Below are positions 23,401-35,400 of a DNA stretch of 64,000 nucleotides, piece by piece. Under the pieces are notes generated by a model. It saw only the letters and a program-made list of their open reading frames with translations, did no database searches and was not told the origin of the DNA. Made by a program: the position numbers and the translations under genes. Origin of the DNA: Onchidella celtica (taxonomy: Eukaryota > Mollusca > Gastropoda > Systellommatophora > Onchidiidae); assembly GCA_963931925.1 (NCBI GenBank), contig OZ007570.1, forward strand, positions 44,689,691 through 44,753,690, written 5' to 3'. Positions within the stretch are counted from its first letter, which is position 1; every line of letters starts with the position of its first letter.

Positions 23401-26400
23401 ACATTCAAAATTAAGTAGGAAATAATATTCATCTTATAGAATGAAAACTGCTGCAGTCACACACATTTTACATGAACAAGGAAGGTTATAGGTGTGCACA
23501 AATACTTAGTAACCGTAGTACATTATTGTGACACGTAAAGTGTTTTGTTCTCTGATATAATATATTGAAAATTGCTTTTGTATAGCATTGGTATACGCGA
23601 TTTAGGTGATAGGTCTGTTGTTTTATCACTGCGTTGCTCAGTACCCGCGACTTCAGGTTTGGCTGATTTGGTCAAAGTGATTTTCAGGTTTCAGACAGCT
23701 CCGTTGCTGGCACCCATGGGGATGTAAATCTTCCGAGAATCCTCGGAAATCCGAGAATTTCTTTCTGGTTCCGATTTCCGAGAGAACCATTCCGAGAGAA
23801 TCGGACTCCCGATTTTTTTTTTTTAATGAATAGACGAGAGCGAAATTCTGTTCCGAGCATTGATTCATTTCCATAGCTACCGCTGGGCGCAACCGTAAAC
23901 GGGGCAGCTCTACCCTACCGTGTTCTGCCGTACTGCGTATGTCCGAACTCGCGATAACTTTCGTCCCCCCGCCGCGGCCCCGCTCAACTAGGCATTAGTA
24001 ATGTTGCATAATAAGTTGTCACGGCATACAGTGATACACCTTCGCCCGTTTCCGCGCGCTTCGGCCGTTCATACGAGCCCGAGGACGTAAGCACGTGTAG
24101 GTAACACATTATTGATTTTTTATTGAATCGTAAGCAATGGTGGTCATTGAGTAAGAACAGTGGACACATTTGTGAAGGGGTTTCATTTTATTTCGCTGTT
24201 GTGTGTTTTAAAAAAATTTTACATAGATCTAGATCTAGCTTACAATCATCTTTGGCGGTGGTAACTCCCGGTAGATTTAGGTCGGCAGACTTTTAGAATC
24301 TTCGATCGTAATTGACGATCACAGATTATAACTAGATCTAGGCCTAGCCAAAGGCGTACACGTGTTTCAGCGACGTTAGAAAGATTTATGTTCCATAGCA
24401 TATTTCGTTTCATACGATTGTGGTTGTTTCGTCACGTTTCCGAGCATGTTCATAGGGTTTTAAAGGAGGCGCACATTTCCATGTTTTTATTAATTTTTGT
24501 GAAATCCGACGAGACTCAAGTCATAGGCCAAGTCTACTGTCTGGCCTAGTGAAGATTCGCACGTCATTTCAACTTTCAAATCTTGTCAGTCTCGTGCCTT
24601 GGAACAACCGAGTTTGTTACACAAATGCTTCTTCAAATTCCTGGGTTTCTCAAAGAATTATTTAGATCTATATTGTTTTAATTTTTTGACCCTACAAAGA
24701 TCTGATCTTTGCTTTAAAAATTAATATAGGTCTACTCTAGATCTAAATCTTCTATAACCGGTCTGTTTTGAAAAGTTCATTAAGTGGCAAAATGTTGTGA
24801 TCAAGGAGCAAGTGCTGGCTTGTGATATGCAGAATAGATCTATATTGGTCTAGAAATCTTGATCTTTTTCTAGATTATAAATTTAAATATTATGTAGATC
24901 TATACTTTGACAGTGAGATCATGGATTTAATAATCAAAGCCCAAAAAAGGTATGTTACTATGCGCTGGAGTGTCAGAACTTGTTTCAAAGAACGCCGCGT
25001 TGGGTTTCAGAGAATTTTTCAGGAGGCCATTTACATCCCTGGATGTTTCACTTGCGGTTTCTGACACGGAATTTGGTGGTGGTGATCCGATGATGCTAAA
25101 AGCTTTGCCAGCTCTATTGAGATTTAAATATTTTCTCAGTACACTATGAATAAATGTATGATCTATCACCAAGTGCTACTGGCAGATGGCGTGACTCTGG
25201 AGAAGTTCAGGTGGCAATCGGCAAAGACTAGATCTAGGTCTAGATCTTCTACTTCTAGATCTCCACGTCTAGATCTACACTAGATCTCCACGTCTAGATC
25301 TGATCTAGATATAGTGTAGAACGGAAGAGAATCGGCACACGGGCTACGGGGATTTGATATCAACTTCTTTTTAAAGAAACAGCCAAGACAGTTATGCATT
25401 GTGCTGGTTTTGTTCTGGTTAACTATAACTAGCCTACTCATCATCAATCCCTCTATAAGACCATAAGTCTAATGGATCTAAAGTACAGCCCTTCTAAAAC
25501 TGTGTATGTGTGTCAGATTCTTTTTTCTTACTGTCTTTCCCTTAATATAAAATAGATCGAATGTATAATTTCAATTCACTAAATTACCAGTGTCACTAAT
25601 ATCAGGCTTTGTTCTTTAAAACGGTCGAGATTAATTACACTACATACTAATCAGTTTTCTCTGCAGCTTCTGGGCATGCTGCGCAATTTCCTTCTATACT
25701 GTCGCTGGCTGTTTACATCCCTGATTAATCCCTTCTGTGCTGCTAGTGACATCCAACTCTTCAGAGCTATTTGTCATACTCATGTAATAATCCTGACGGT
25801 CCGGTTTGAACTGGGGAAAATCTTAGGGAAGCTTTTGACTTTGATGCTGGTTGTCATCTACATATGAAATGAGAAGAAAGGGGCTATCTGCATGTTTGAG
25901 AAACTGCGTTGTCTGTAATAATTAATTCCTTTGTAATACTAGGGCATGCTGCACAGGGGCGTCTGTCGGTTGGCTTTTCATCAGGGAAAACTGGGAGAAA
26001 ATGACCGACTTTGTTGTCGATTGTTGTCCTTATTTGATGTGGTAATTAGAGAGATATTGTGTTGCTTAGATTAAACCGCTTTTCAATACATCTATCTACT
26101 CTACGAGCTGAAAATCAAACGTATTGCTAAAAGTGTGTCAAGAATCATAGAAATTGAACATTCACATCGTGGAGGAGGGAGAAGGCAATGTCATGATACA
26201 TGTGGTTAGTACATTAAGTGTCTGGCTTTAAACATAATTTGATCACCTGAATGGCCTTACTTAGGGACAATAAAAAGCGCAGATAAAACGTGTGTTAAAC
26301 GGCAGTTCTTTATCAAAATATCATAGGGGTCACTTACGATTCATCCACCGTTATTGTTGTTACTGCATCCCAAAGGAAACACGATACACATGTTCAAAAA

Positions 26401-29400
26401 GACCTGATTGACCTGACCACCAAGGTTATCGGCAGCACGCGAACGACCGTCTGACTGGCCACTGGCTCTCTCTGTACAATGCATCATGTGAACGAGTTCA
26501 CTTGACGTGGTACGAGGGTTAATTGTATCTTTCATATTGGAAACTAATAATAATGATAAATATATTGTAGACCATAGGCAAAGTAGGTTTCAGTGTCATT
26601 ACATGTTTCTTTTTCAGGTGGCCATGGGTCTACCACTATACAGATTAAAAGATATTAGGCTACTTTATGGCATGGATCCCTGGGGAAACTCAGAGATTGA
26701 CTTCGACAGTCCACAAAATAAACCTAGTCCCAGAGGTCATGTGATTGCTGCCAGAATTACCAGCGAAAATCCTGATGAGGTGAGTGGTGATTGTATGCAG
26801 GGGTGTGGAAAATCTCTTTAATTGCTATATAATGTAATGGTAAAAGATGCGATTCTCAGTGAAAAACAGCACTTGATGTTTTTAGATCCTAACAACAATA
26901 TTTTAATAGTATGTGCAAGCACAGAGTTAGCTGGGCACAATGAAGAGAAAGGAAGAAAGTAAGGATTTGAGAATGGATGCCTGGTCTCAGAGATACTGTA
27001 ATCAAATATGAACTGATGTGGGGAGCTGTCTTTACGATATTCAGGATATGAATTTCTCTGACTACAATAGTGAAATTTGATTGCTGAAAAAGTTTTGTGC
27101 TGCAAATTTAAGAAGTTTTACAAACAGGATAATGAACAAGGCCTGAAGTTTAGATATGTCAGACTGGCATTTGGTTTTATGTTCTTTCTGATATTTTAAT
27201 TTTTTGTTCTATTTTCGTTTACTCCTAGGGATTCAAGCCAAGCTCAGGCACAGTGCAAGAGCTGAACTTCCGCAGTAGCAAAAATGTATGGGGCTATTTC
27301 AGTGTGATAGCTTCCGGAGGTCTTCATGAGTTTGCAGACTCTCAGTTTGGCCATTGTTTCTCCTGGGGTGAGGACAGAGAGGATGCTAGAGAGTAAGTAA
27401 TCTGTCACAATTCCAGTGAAGTACAGAAATATATTACTCTTCACAGTGGGTTAAGATATATAGGTCAGTTTGAGTTTGGGTTTTATGGTGTGTCGGCATG
27501 ATAACGGCCATTTCGCGCCCTTTGCGGTCTGTTTGGGTATCATGTCATATTTGATAATATTCAGTGGTAAAGATTAGTTTTCTTGCATCTAGTTTCATTA
27601 GCCTGTGATGCCTGTAATTGAAGGGAGAATTGAACTTGGCAGTGTTTTTCATTTATTTCACCTTGAGAGTGCCCATGTTCATTTTAATTGTGAAAATAAA
27701 AGCACAAGTTGGCCTCAAGGTATATCTGAAAATTTTGAATGCTTACTTAATCTTACAATAGTTTTAGTCTTGATCCACAGTGGTTCAAGGAGTAGGAATA
27801 TTGCAGTGTAATTGTTTTGGCAGTCTTTCAAACACCTTCAATGAAGGTTTTCCCCACCCTTGCCACATCTTTTTTATTTCATAGTTTCACATGATAAATT
27901 ACCTGTCATAAATATGTATTGTTCTGTATAATTTTAGAAATCTGGTCGTAGCATTAAAAGAGCTGTCCATTCGTGGAGATTTTCGTACTACTGTGGAGTA
28001 TCTTATCAAGCTATTGGAGACAGATACCTACCAGAACAACGGCATCACCACAGCCTGGCTGGATAAGTTGATTGCTGAGAAGGTCCAGGCAGAGAAACCA
28101 GACCTGATGCTTGGTGTTGTCTGTGGGGCTTTGCATATTGCAGACCAGGCAATACTGAGTGGTTTTCAAGAGTTTCAGATATCTCTAGAAAAGTAAGCCA
28201 GATTAACTTCTGTCAGGGCTCATGGCCACAAGTAAAAAGACAAGAATAGATATTAGCTAAAAAATTATTTTATCTTACCAGTGACCAAAGTTTGCCATTT
28301 CCATTTTTTCAGATATTGTGAATGGTTGGTCACTATGAGGTATCTGAACTGGTAAATTAGCCAGGTTGGGGGGGCAGCTGATGTAATTCTGCTCAGACTT
28401 AACCCTCACCTTGCGGGGGGCGGCAATTGTCGGTATTGACTCACAAGCGCTCACGCCGCACGGGCGGCAAAAGTCGGGAAGGCCAAGCTGACCGCGCCAC
28501 GCGCAAGCCGTATTTTCACACATCAGGTCACTGACCTTTTTGAGACGTAACCACCGTGTTATTGTTCACTGTATTTCTTCTAAATCAAACGCATTGTGGC
28601 ATGGACATGTTAACCAGTGAACCACTGGTCGGAAACACAAAGACTAAGCTTTCAAAGGCTCTCCCCACACTTTCAAAAGATGTAACATCGACATCCGAAC
28701 TGTTGCTCAACAAATTTGCAATATTATCTCATTTTCTCACAAGCTGACCACCATCTGGAGTTGTCTGTATCTAAGAACCAATCAGAAACAAGCTCTGAAA
28801 TAATCTTGCCCCAAATGCCCACATTGGTTTATTAGTATGTGCCAATCAGGATGAAACCATATGTGTAGGGCTTGGGAGGGCGTGGCTAGTTATCATGCTT
28901 CGTTCTCATGAAAACTACAGCTGTCAGTTTGGAATCATAAGTCAGATCATTGGTTAAAAACTGACAGACTAAGGTTTTACTGGTTAATTCATTATCAAGC
29001 GTGATAAGGCATAGCAGCGAATGTTTTCATACCGATCAATAAAAACCGAACCACGTGGACAGCGTTTGTGGTCATCGCATAGCGGCACGGGTCAGTGACC
29101 CCAGATAAGATTCTCCATGAGTAAGGTCACTGACCGTGCAGCGGGCTTTACGGCTAGCGTGCGGGGTATGGGTCTAATTTTTTTTTCAAATGGCATGGTG
29201 AACTTGACAGTTGGCTCAAAATCTGCTAAATAACATTCCCATCTTTTTAGATGTGACTGCACATGGTATGGCACAAAATGTTGGGGCATGTTTCAGGGAA
29301 AAAGGGAATGAAATCTTAAAACACTGAGCTGTAAGAAATTTTCTTTGGTGTTTTTAACATAATATATGTTTAGTTTAGTGAAACTAGTGGTATCTGAGAT

Positions 29401-32400
29401 TGTGTCATTGGCATCATGTACTGTAATGTAAATATATGTGCATTTGAAAGGAGCAAAATCATTTCTAGTTCCATAATTCCTAACCAATTGTGCATTGTAC
29501 TTCAGAGGTCAGATTCAGCCATCATACTCCTTGAAAAATTCGGCCGATGTAGAGTTTATCCTGGAAGGCACAAAATTTAAGTTGAAAGTAAGTACAATTT
29601 GTGTTTGGTAATTTATTTTCATTTAATAATTTACAGAAAGCAGTTTCATATTTTAATTTACAAATGGACTTCAGACATAGTCAGTTTTATGAGACAGAAT
29701 CGATTAAGGGCAGTAAATGCATAGAAAGGGGTCAAACATTGCCTGGAAAATTCTTAATATTGACATCAAATAGCTGCTTCAATTCAAATAAAATTATCAT
29801 AGTATAATACACTGTATTCTTTGATATATGTATAATTAGTCAATAGCCTGCTAGTTTTCAGAATGTTCTGTGCTCATCATTTTAACAATACTATAATGAT
29901 ATTACAGGTTGTGAAAACAGGACCAAATGGTTATTTCTTGTTAATGAACGAATCGACCCTTGATCTGGAGGCTCATCGACTGAGTGATGGTGGCCTGCTA
30001 TTGTCCATTGGAGGGTCCAGTTACACTACTTATATGAAAGAACAAGTCAACAGCTATAGAATCACCATTGGCAATCAGACCTGTGTCTTGCAGAAAGAAA
30101 ATGACCCCACAGTTCTGAGGTATTAAGTTCTGTGAAAATTGAAAACCTTTTTTTAACAACAGGAAATGAAAGATATGTGTTTGTAGCAATTTTTTGCGAT
30201 GCTGCTACACTTTTTCCTTTTTTTTTCATTAAAAAATCGATTATTGACCTGAGAAGTTGATTTTGAAATTCTCATTTTTGCTTTCAAGATCACTAGGTGG
30301 AACATAGAGCTGTTTTCTCACCTGGACACCATTAATTCGATGCAAAAGTGTTTTTGACTGTGGTTTCTAAGTTATTCTGTTACTCATTTACATGTAGGAA
30401 TCAAAGCAACAAATTTTAGGTTTTGGACAAGTCATCATAAATGCAGAGATAATACATTGCCAGGACTAATTTTTTACAGATCTCCATCAGCTGGTAAACT
30501 CATCAACTATTTGGTGGAAGATGGAGGACATGTGTTTGCTGGAGATGTTTTTGCGGAAATTGAGGTGATGAAGATGATCATGGAACTCAGAGTGTCTGAA
30601 AATGGCTGGTGAGCTTTTGCAGTTGTATTGATAATGATTTGGTACTTGTAGATCTTTTTTCCAAATATTTCATATTTCATTGCAGGATGCTCAAATTGTG
30701 AAAGCTTGTGTGCTTTGAATTTTTAAATTTTTTATTCCTTCAGAAAATTTAAGTTGTAGTTGTGTTTTTTCATTGTCTGAAATGGTAAAAATATGTTCTT
30801 CAAAGAAAAGGACTGGCAACAAACTTCCGGGGCAAATTTTTAAACTACCATTGTATGGACGTAAATTATTGATGAAAATCATAGGTTTGAAGATAGAAAG
30901 CTCCACCTTGAAAGGGAACAAAACTGTCTTTGAGACAAAAATTATAAATGGAAGACGAATGACAATTGCTTTCATGAAACTTGAGATTACATTTGTTATT
31001 GTACAGTGTCCACTACTCCAAAAGACCTGGTGCAGTGTTGGATGCGGGCAGTGTTGTGGCTTACCTGACTTTGGATGATCCCAGCAGGGTACAAATGGTA
31101 GGTAACTCTACAACAGTTAAGTTAAATGAATGTACATTGAAAATGATTTAGTCGCTTCGTTGGCTTTAACGACATGAGATTGTCAAGAATTGTCAGGTTG
31201 GCATTTGCTCGCATGCTCACAACCATTTTGTTTGAATTAAAGACATTTCACTTTTGTGTGTCACACAAGTTCAGATAAGAATGAGTTCTTCTTCATTGTC
31301 CATTGCAGTTTCAGCAGTCTTGTTGCATGTGGGAGTGTTGAAGTATATAAATGGGCCAAAGATTAATACTTTTTTTAGTGTAATTTTGTTTTCCTTGAAG
31401 ATATGTAGTAGGTGAATTATAGAATGTCAGTATTTCGTGGCAGCTTTCTGATCTTTTTTCATAATTATGTGAATTTTGTTTGAGCTGTTTGGAAAGTTTT
31501 GGCAGCAGCTGGATTTTTAAATCATGTGTATTACCAAATTTTGCAAAACTGCAAATTTATGTATTTTTAAATCATGTCACAATAGAGATTTTGTATGTGA
31601 AGATTTGCATGACATATTTTTTCAGTGAAGTGTATTTTACTTTTTTGCAGGCAAAATTATTTGAGGGACCACTACCAAACCAGGAGAACACAGCCACCCA
31701 TGGAGATAAACGTCACCAAGTGTTCCATAAAGCTAAATGTGATTTAGACAATATTCTCTCTGGGTACATCCTGCCTGAGCCACATTTTAGAGACCGATTA
31801 CGACAGACAGTGGAAAAAATGATGAAGTGTCTTAAAGACCCAGATCTACCTTTGCTGGAGCTGCAAGTGAGTTAGATCATTTATCTCTCTTGCACGGGTG
31901 CCAGATCACAGGCCACAGTTTGAGTTTGAGTTTTACGGCGTGTCAGCACAATAACGGCCACTTTGCGCCCTTCACGGTCTCTTTGGGTGCACATTCTTTA
32001 TTTATGTTTCATTTTCAGGGCTTTTATGTTTAATAATAGAATTAAATACTTTCATATAATTTTATCACATTGGTAAAGTTGTTTTGTAAGGATCTGAGAA
32101 AAGTTTTGTAAATGAGTTTAAGTTATTAAATCAAGTTGTAGATCTTAGCCTCTCTCAGAAAGGACAGGATACATTACGGGTCCATGTCAGAAATCAATTC
32201 TTTCATGGATCCGCAGGCATAGTGCCATCTATGGATATGCATGAAGTCTACACATTCAGTTAAAATATGTTCTATTGATAGTTGGCAACATCCTGTACGT
32301 CAACCAAATGAACATGCTGAAAACAATATATTATAATATCTGATAGCCCTCATGCCCAGGAATGCATAAGTCTGACATATGCCATTGTCGCAGAGCAGTG

Positions 32401-35400
32401 ACAATATGCTGTTGTGAGAACCTGTATAAGATAAAAGCTCATAATTCCCCCTCGCATAAAAACTAACAGTATAACCTGTGCAGAATGGAAATCAAATATG
32501 ATATGGAACTAGACACTAAAGTTGGAAGGAAGAAATTATGTCTGAACAGTCACATCCTTTGATTTTTAAAAAAAATCTATTTTCCAACAATTTCTGTCTT
32601 TATGTCTTCGCTTTACTCATCTTATGCATCTCTTTACTCCATTATGATAACATTGCATAAGGTTGCAACTTTTAGAGTGCAATATCCTTATTTTGTGGCA
32701 GTTCCAAAGGTTTGCAGGCTTTCCAAAATTAACTCTTGCCTGCGGGCTTTTTGCAAGTAACATGCTGGCACCCAAGCTCTCATGCATTGTTTTTTCCTGA
32801 TCTGGTTTGAGATCCTGATAAGTTATTGGAATATCAGTGCAGGCTGTTCATTGCTTGATTCTTCTTTTTGTGAGGACATATATGATGCACTGCACTTAGA
32901 CTTGCACATTTGATAGAGCTTCTCACAAATGCAGTATTGAAATCCATTGTACATTCCATAACAGATTTAATTGCATTTATGTGTATGATGTTGTATGTAA
33001 GATAAGTTTACACGCACCAATGTTAAAACCCTAGAAAATGAGCATTTTGCCTGTGCTAACATAGTAATTTAATTTTGGCAGGGGAAGAGCACTAATAGTA
33101 AATTTAAGTCTTTAAGGGGAAAACTATATCACTATTTCATCATGTCTTTGTATTTTGCTAGGATCTCATCTCAATGATACAAGGCAGAGTACCTCATCAT
33201 GTGGAAAGGTCAATACGCAAGCTCATGTCATCCTATGCAAGCAACATTACCTCAGTCTTGTGTCAGTTCCCGAGCCAACAGGTCTGTAATTATTGTAACA
33301 GTCTCCAGGTTTTTTAGGAAAAGATCTCTTCTTTTCTTCTTTAAATTGTTTTTGCCACATAACCTATCAATAATAGTGCTTGAGCAGGCTTATGTCATGT
33401 AGTTTGTTGAGGATTCAGAAAGTGATCTTGGGAGTCTTGATGTACAGCACTTGCCAGGTTGTTTAATGCAAGTCGTTATGATTTTAATGTAAAAAAAAAA
33501 ATGTCTGATGTTTGCCAGTCTGTTTAGTAAAACATCTGGGGAAAACCAGAAAGACAGATTAAGCAAGGATTACAAATTCATTATGAATCACATATTGTAT
33601 CATTTAATGTGAGTAATAATCCTGCTGTTAGGTTAATTAATTTTCAGTTTTGAAATTTGTGAGATTATTTTATATCCAAGATCTTTTCCATATTCCCCCT
33701 TTTTTTTCCTTGCAGGACAAATTGTGTTTGGCCAATTTTTTTTTTTCAAATGCTTTGCAAATTGGCGTATGTTTTAGACTTCCAGTGATCACACAAATGA
33801 CATTCAGTATGGTGAAGTAAGAATGTTTTTTTTTTTGTAGATTGCAAGTGTTATTGACACCTATGCTGCCACTTTGAACAAACGAGCTGACCGTGATGTG
33901 TTTTTTATGACCTGCCAAGGGATTGTCCAGCTTGTGCAGCGCTACAGAAATGGCATCAGAGGTCACATGAAGTCAGTTGTGCAGGAGTTGTTAAGGCACT
34001 ACCTCAGGGTAGAGCTTCAGTTTCAGCAAGGTGAGGTCGGGACAATATTGTCACTGCTAATGGTATAAGTCATATTTGACACTTTTGAGATATTAAGAAA
34101 AAACTGTTTCTTTTCCTGCCATTTGGTGACTTGTGCCATTAAGATTCTATTGGATTATTACATTTTCCTTTTTGGCATATGTCTTTTTATATTATAATAT
34201 CTGATAGCCCTCATGCCCAGGAATGCATAAGTCTGACATATGCCATTGTCGCAGAGCAGTGACAATATGCTGTTGTGAGAACCTGTATAAGATAAAAGCT
34301 CATAATTCCCCCTCGCATAAAAACTAACAGTATAACCTGTGCAGAATGGAAATCAAATATGATATGGAACTAGACACTAAAGTTGGAAGGAAGAAATTAT
34401 GTCTGAAATGAACAGTTTTGTGAAAAGTATGAAAACTGAGAACTGTAGAGATAGAAGGATAAAAACCTATAGAAAATCTGGAGATCATGAATCCATGGCT
34501 TTTATACTGACCACCAAGGAATGTTTCAGACATTTTCTTTCTGTCCTGGTTCCACCCCTGTGGAAACTGCTTCTCTTGATTCATAGTAAGCATTAGCAGG
34601 TCTATAATGACTTTCAGTATAGTGAATTGTTCTGAAAATCTTCAAGATAAACAAAACGCCATCTTAAATATTTTTTGTGTAGGTTCCTATGACAAATGTG
34701 TGTGCTCCATCCGAGAGAAGAACAAAGAAGACATGCTGGCTGTGGTACAAACTATCTTCTCACATGTGGCAGTACAACAGAAAAATGCATTGGTCATCAT
34801 GCTGATTGTGAGTGTTTGTTTGTCATGAAAAAGTCATGGATAAAGCTTTTTTAGCATGGGTGCCAGACCTCTGGTATATACCGGATTTCCGGTTTCACTA
34901 TGTCTCTAAAAAAAATTCCTGTTTTCACGATTTGAAGAATTGAAAAAACAGAACAAACCTAGTTCATCAAAACGGAAAAGCACAAGCGTATGAGTGAGAT
35001 ATCGGCCTTATTTGCGCCTGTTATTTTAGTATTCACTGTGTCCGAAGGCACATCGTCAACATAGGTCTACTGTTGTGTTCTGACAGATTCGAATTTTCGA
35101 TCAATTGCTTCACATGCATCAGCCGCTCTTCATCGCACTGACAATAATGCGAACTTAAAAGTGAGCTAAGGGTCATGAGGCAACGTACTGTGTCTCGCCA
35201 AGACCCACTTGTTCCGCATATCGTATGAGTGAACATAGCCTAACTTGCGCTGACTTCATGTGTCAGCCCTACACCAGAATTAATGCTTCAGATGTCTGCA
35301 ATGGTAGATCTACTCGAGCTTTTGTTGTCGATTGACGATGGATGTTTTCGTTTGGAATGTCTGATAGGCTTGTTCCGTGTGTATTGTGAACATGAAATAT

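Larger units (their letters stand above)
21065..25047. mobile_element. hAT-like element E2 nested in E1, duplication GATGTT
   Basis: CAGGGATG at 21071, resumed at 23719 after the insertion of F1, and TTTACATCCCTG ending at 25041. GATGTT lies on both sides (21065-21070, 25042-25047). About 1.3 kb without F1. Subterminal TCCGAGA motifs repeat near 23735-23800. Confidence 0.7.
20811..25729. mobile_element. Outer hAT-like element E1, with target duplication ATTAAT
   Basis: Perfect 12-bp inverted ends CAGGGATGTAAA (20817) and TTTACATCCCTG (to 25723), flanked by ATTAAT on both sides (20811-20816, 25724-25729). Subterminal inverted similarity (CCGCCAGTAGCAC vs GTGCTACTGGCAG) supports the pairing. 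About 930 bp without its passengers. Contains a CTAGATCT-rich stretch (25228-25316). Noncoding. Confidence 0.75.

Noticed and set aside
25228..25316. Regular CTAGATCT repeats considered as a CRISPR-like array
   Set aside because: Units are short and irregular and lie inside a eukaryotic transposon; no spacers of constant length.
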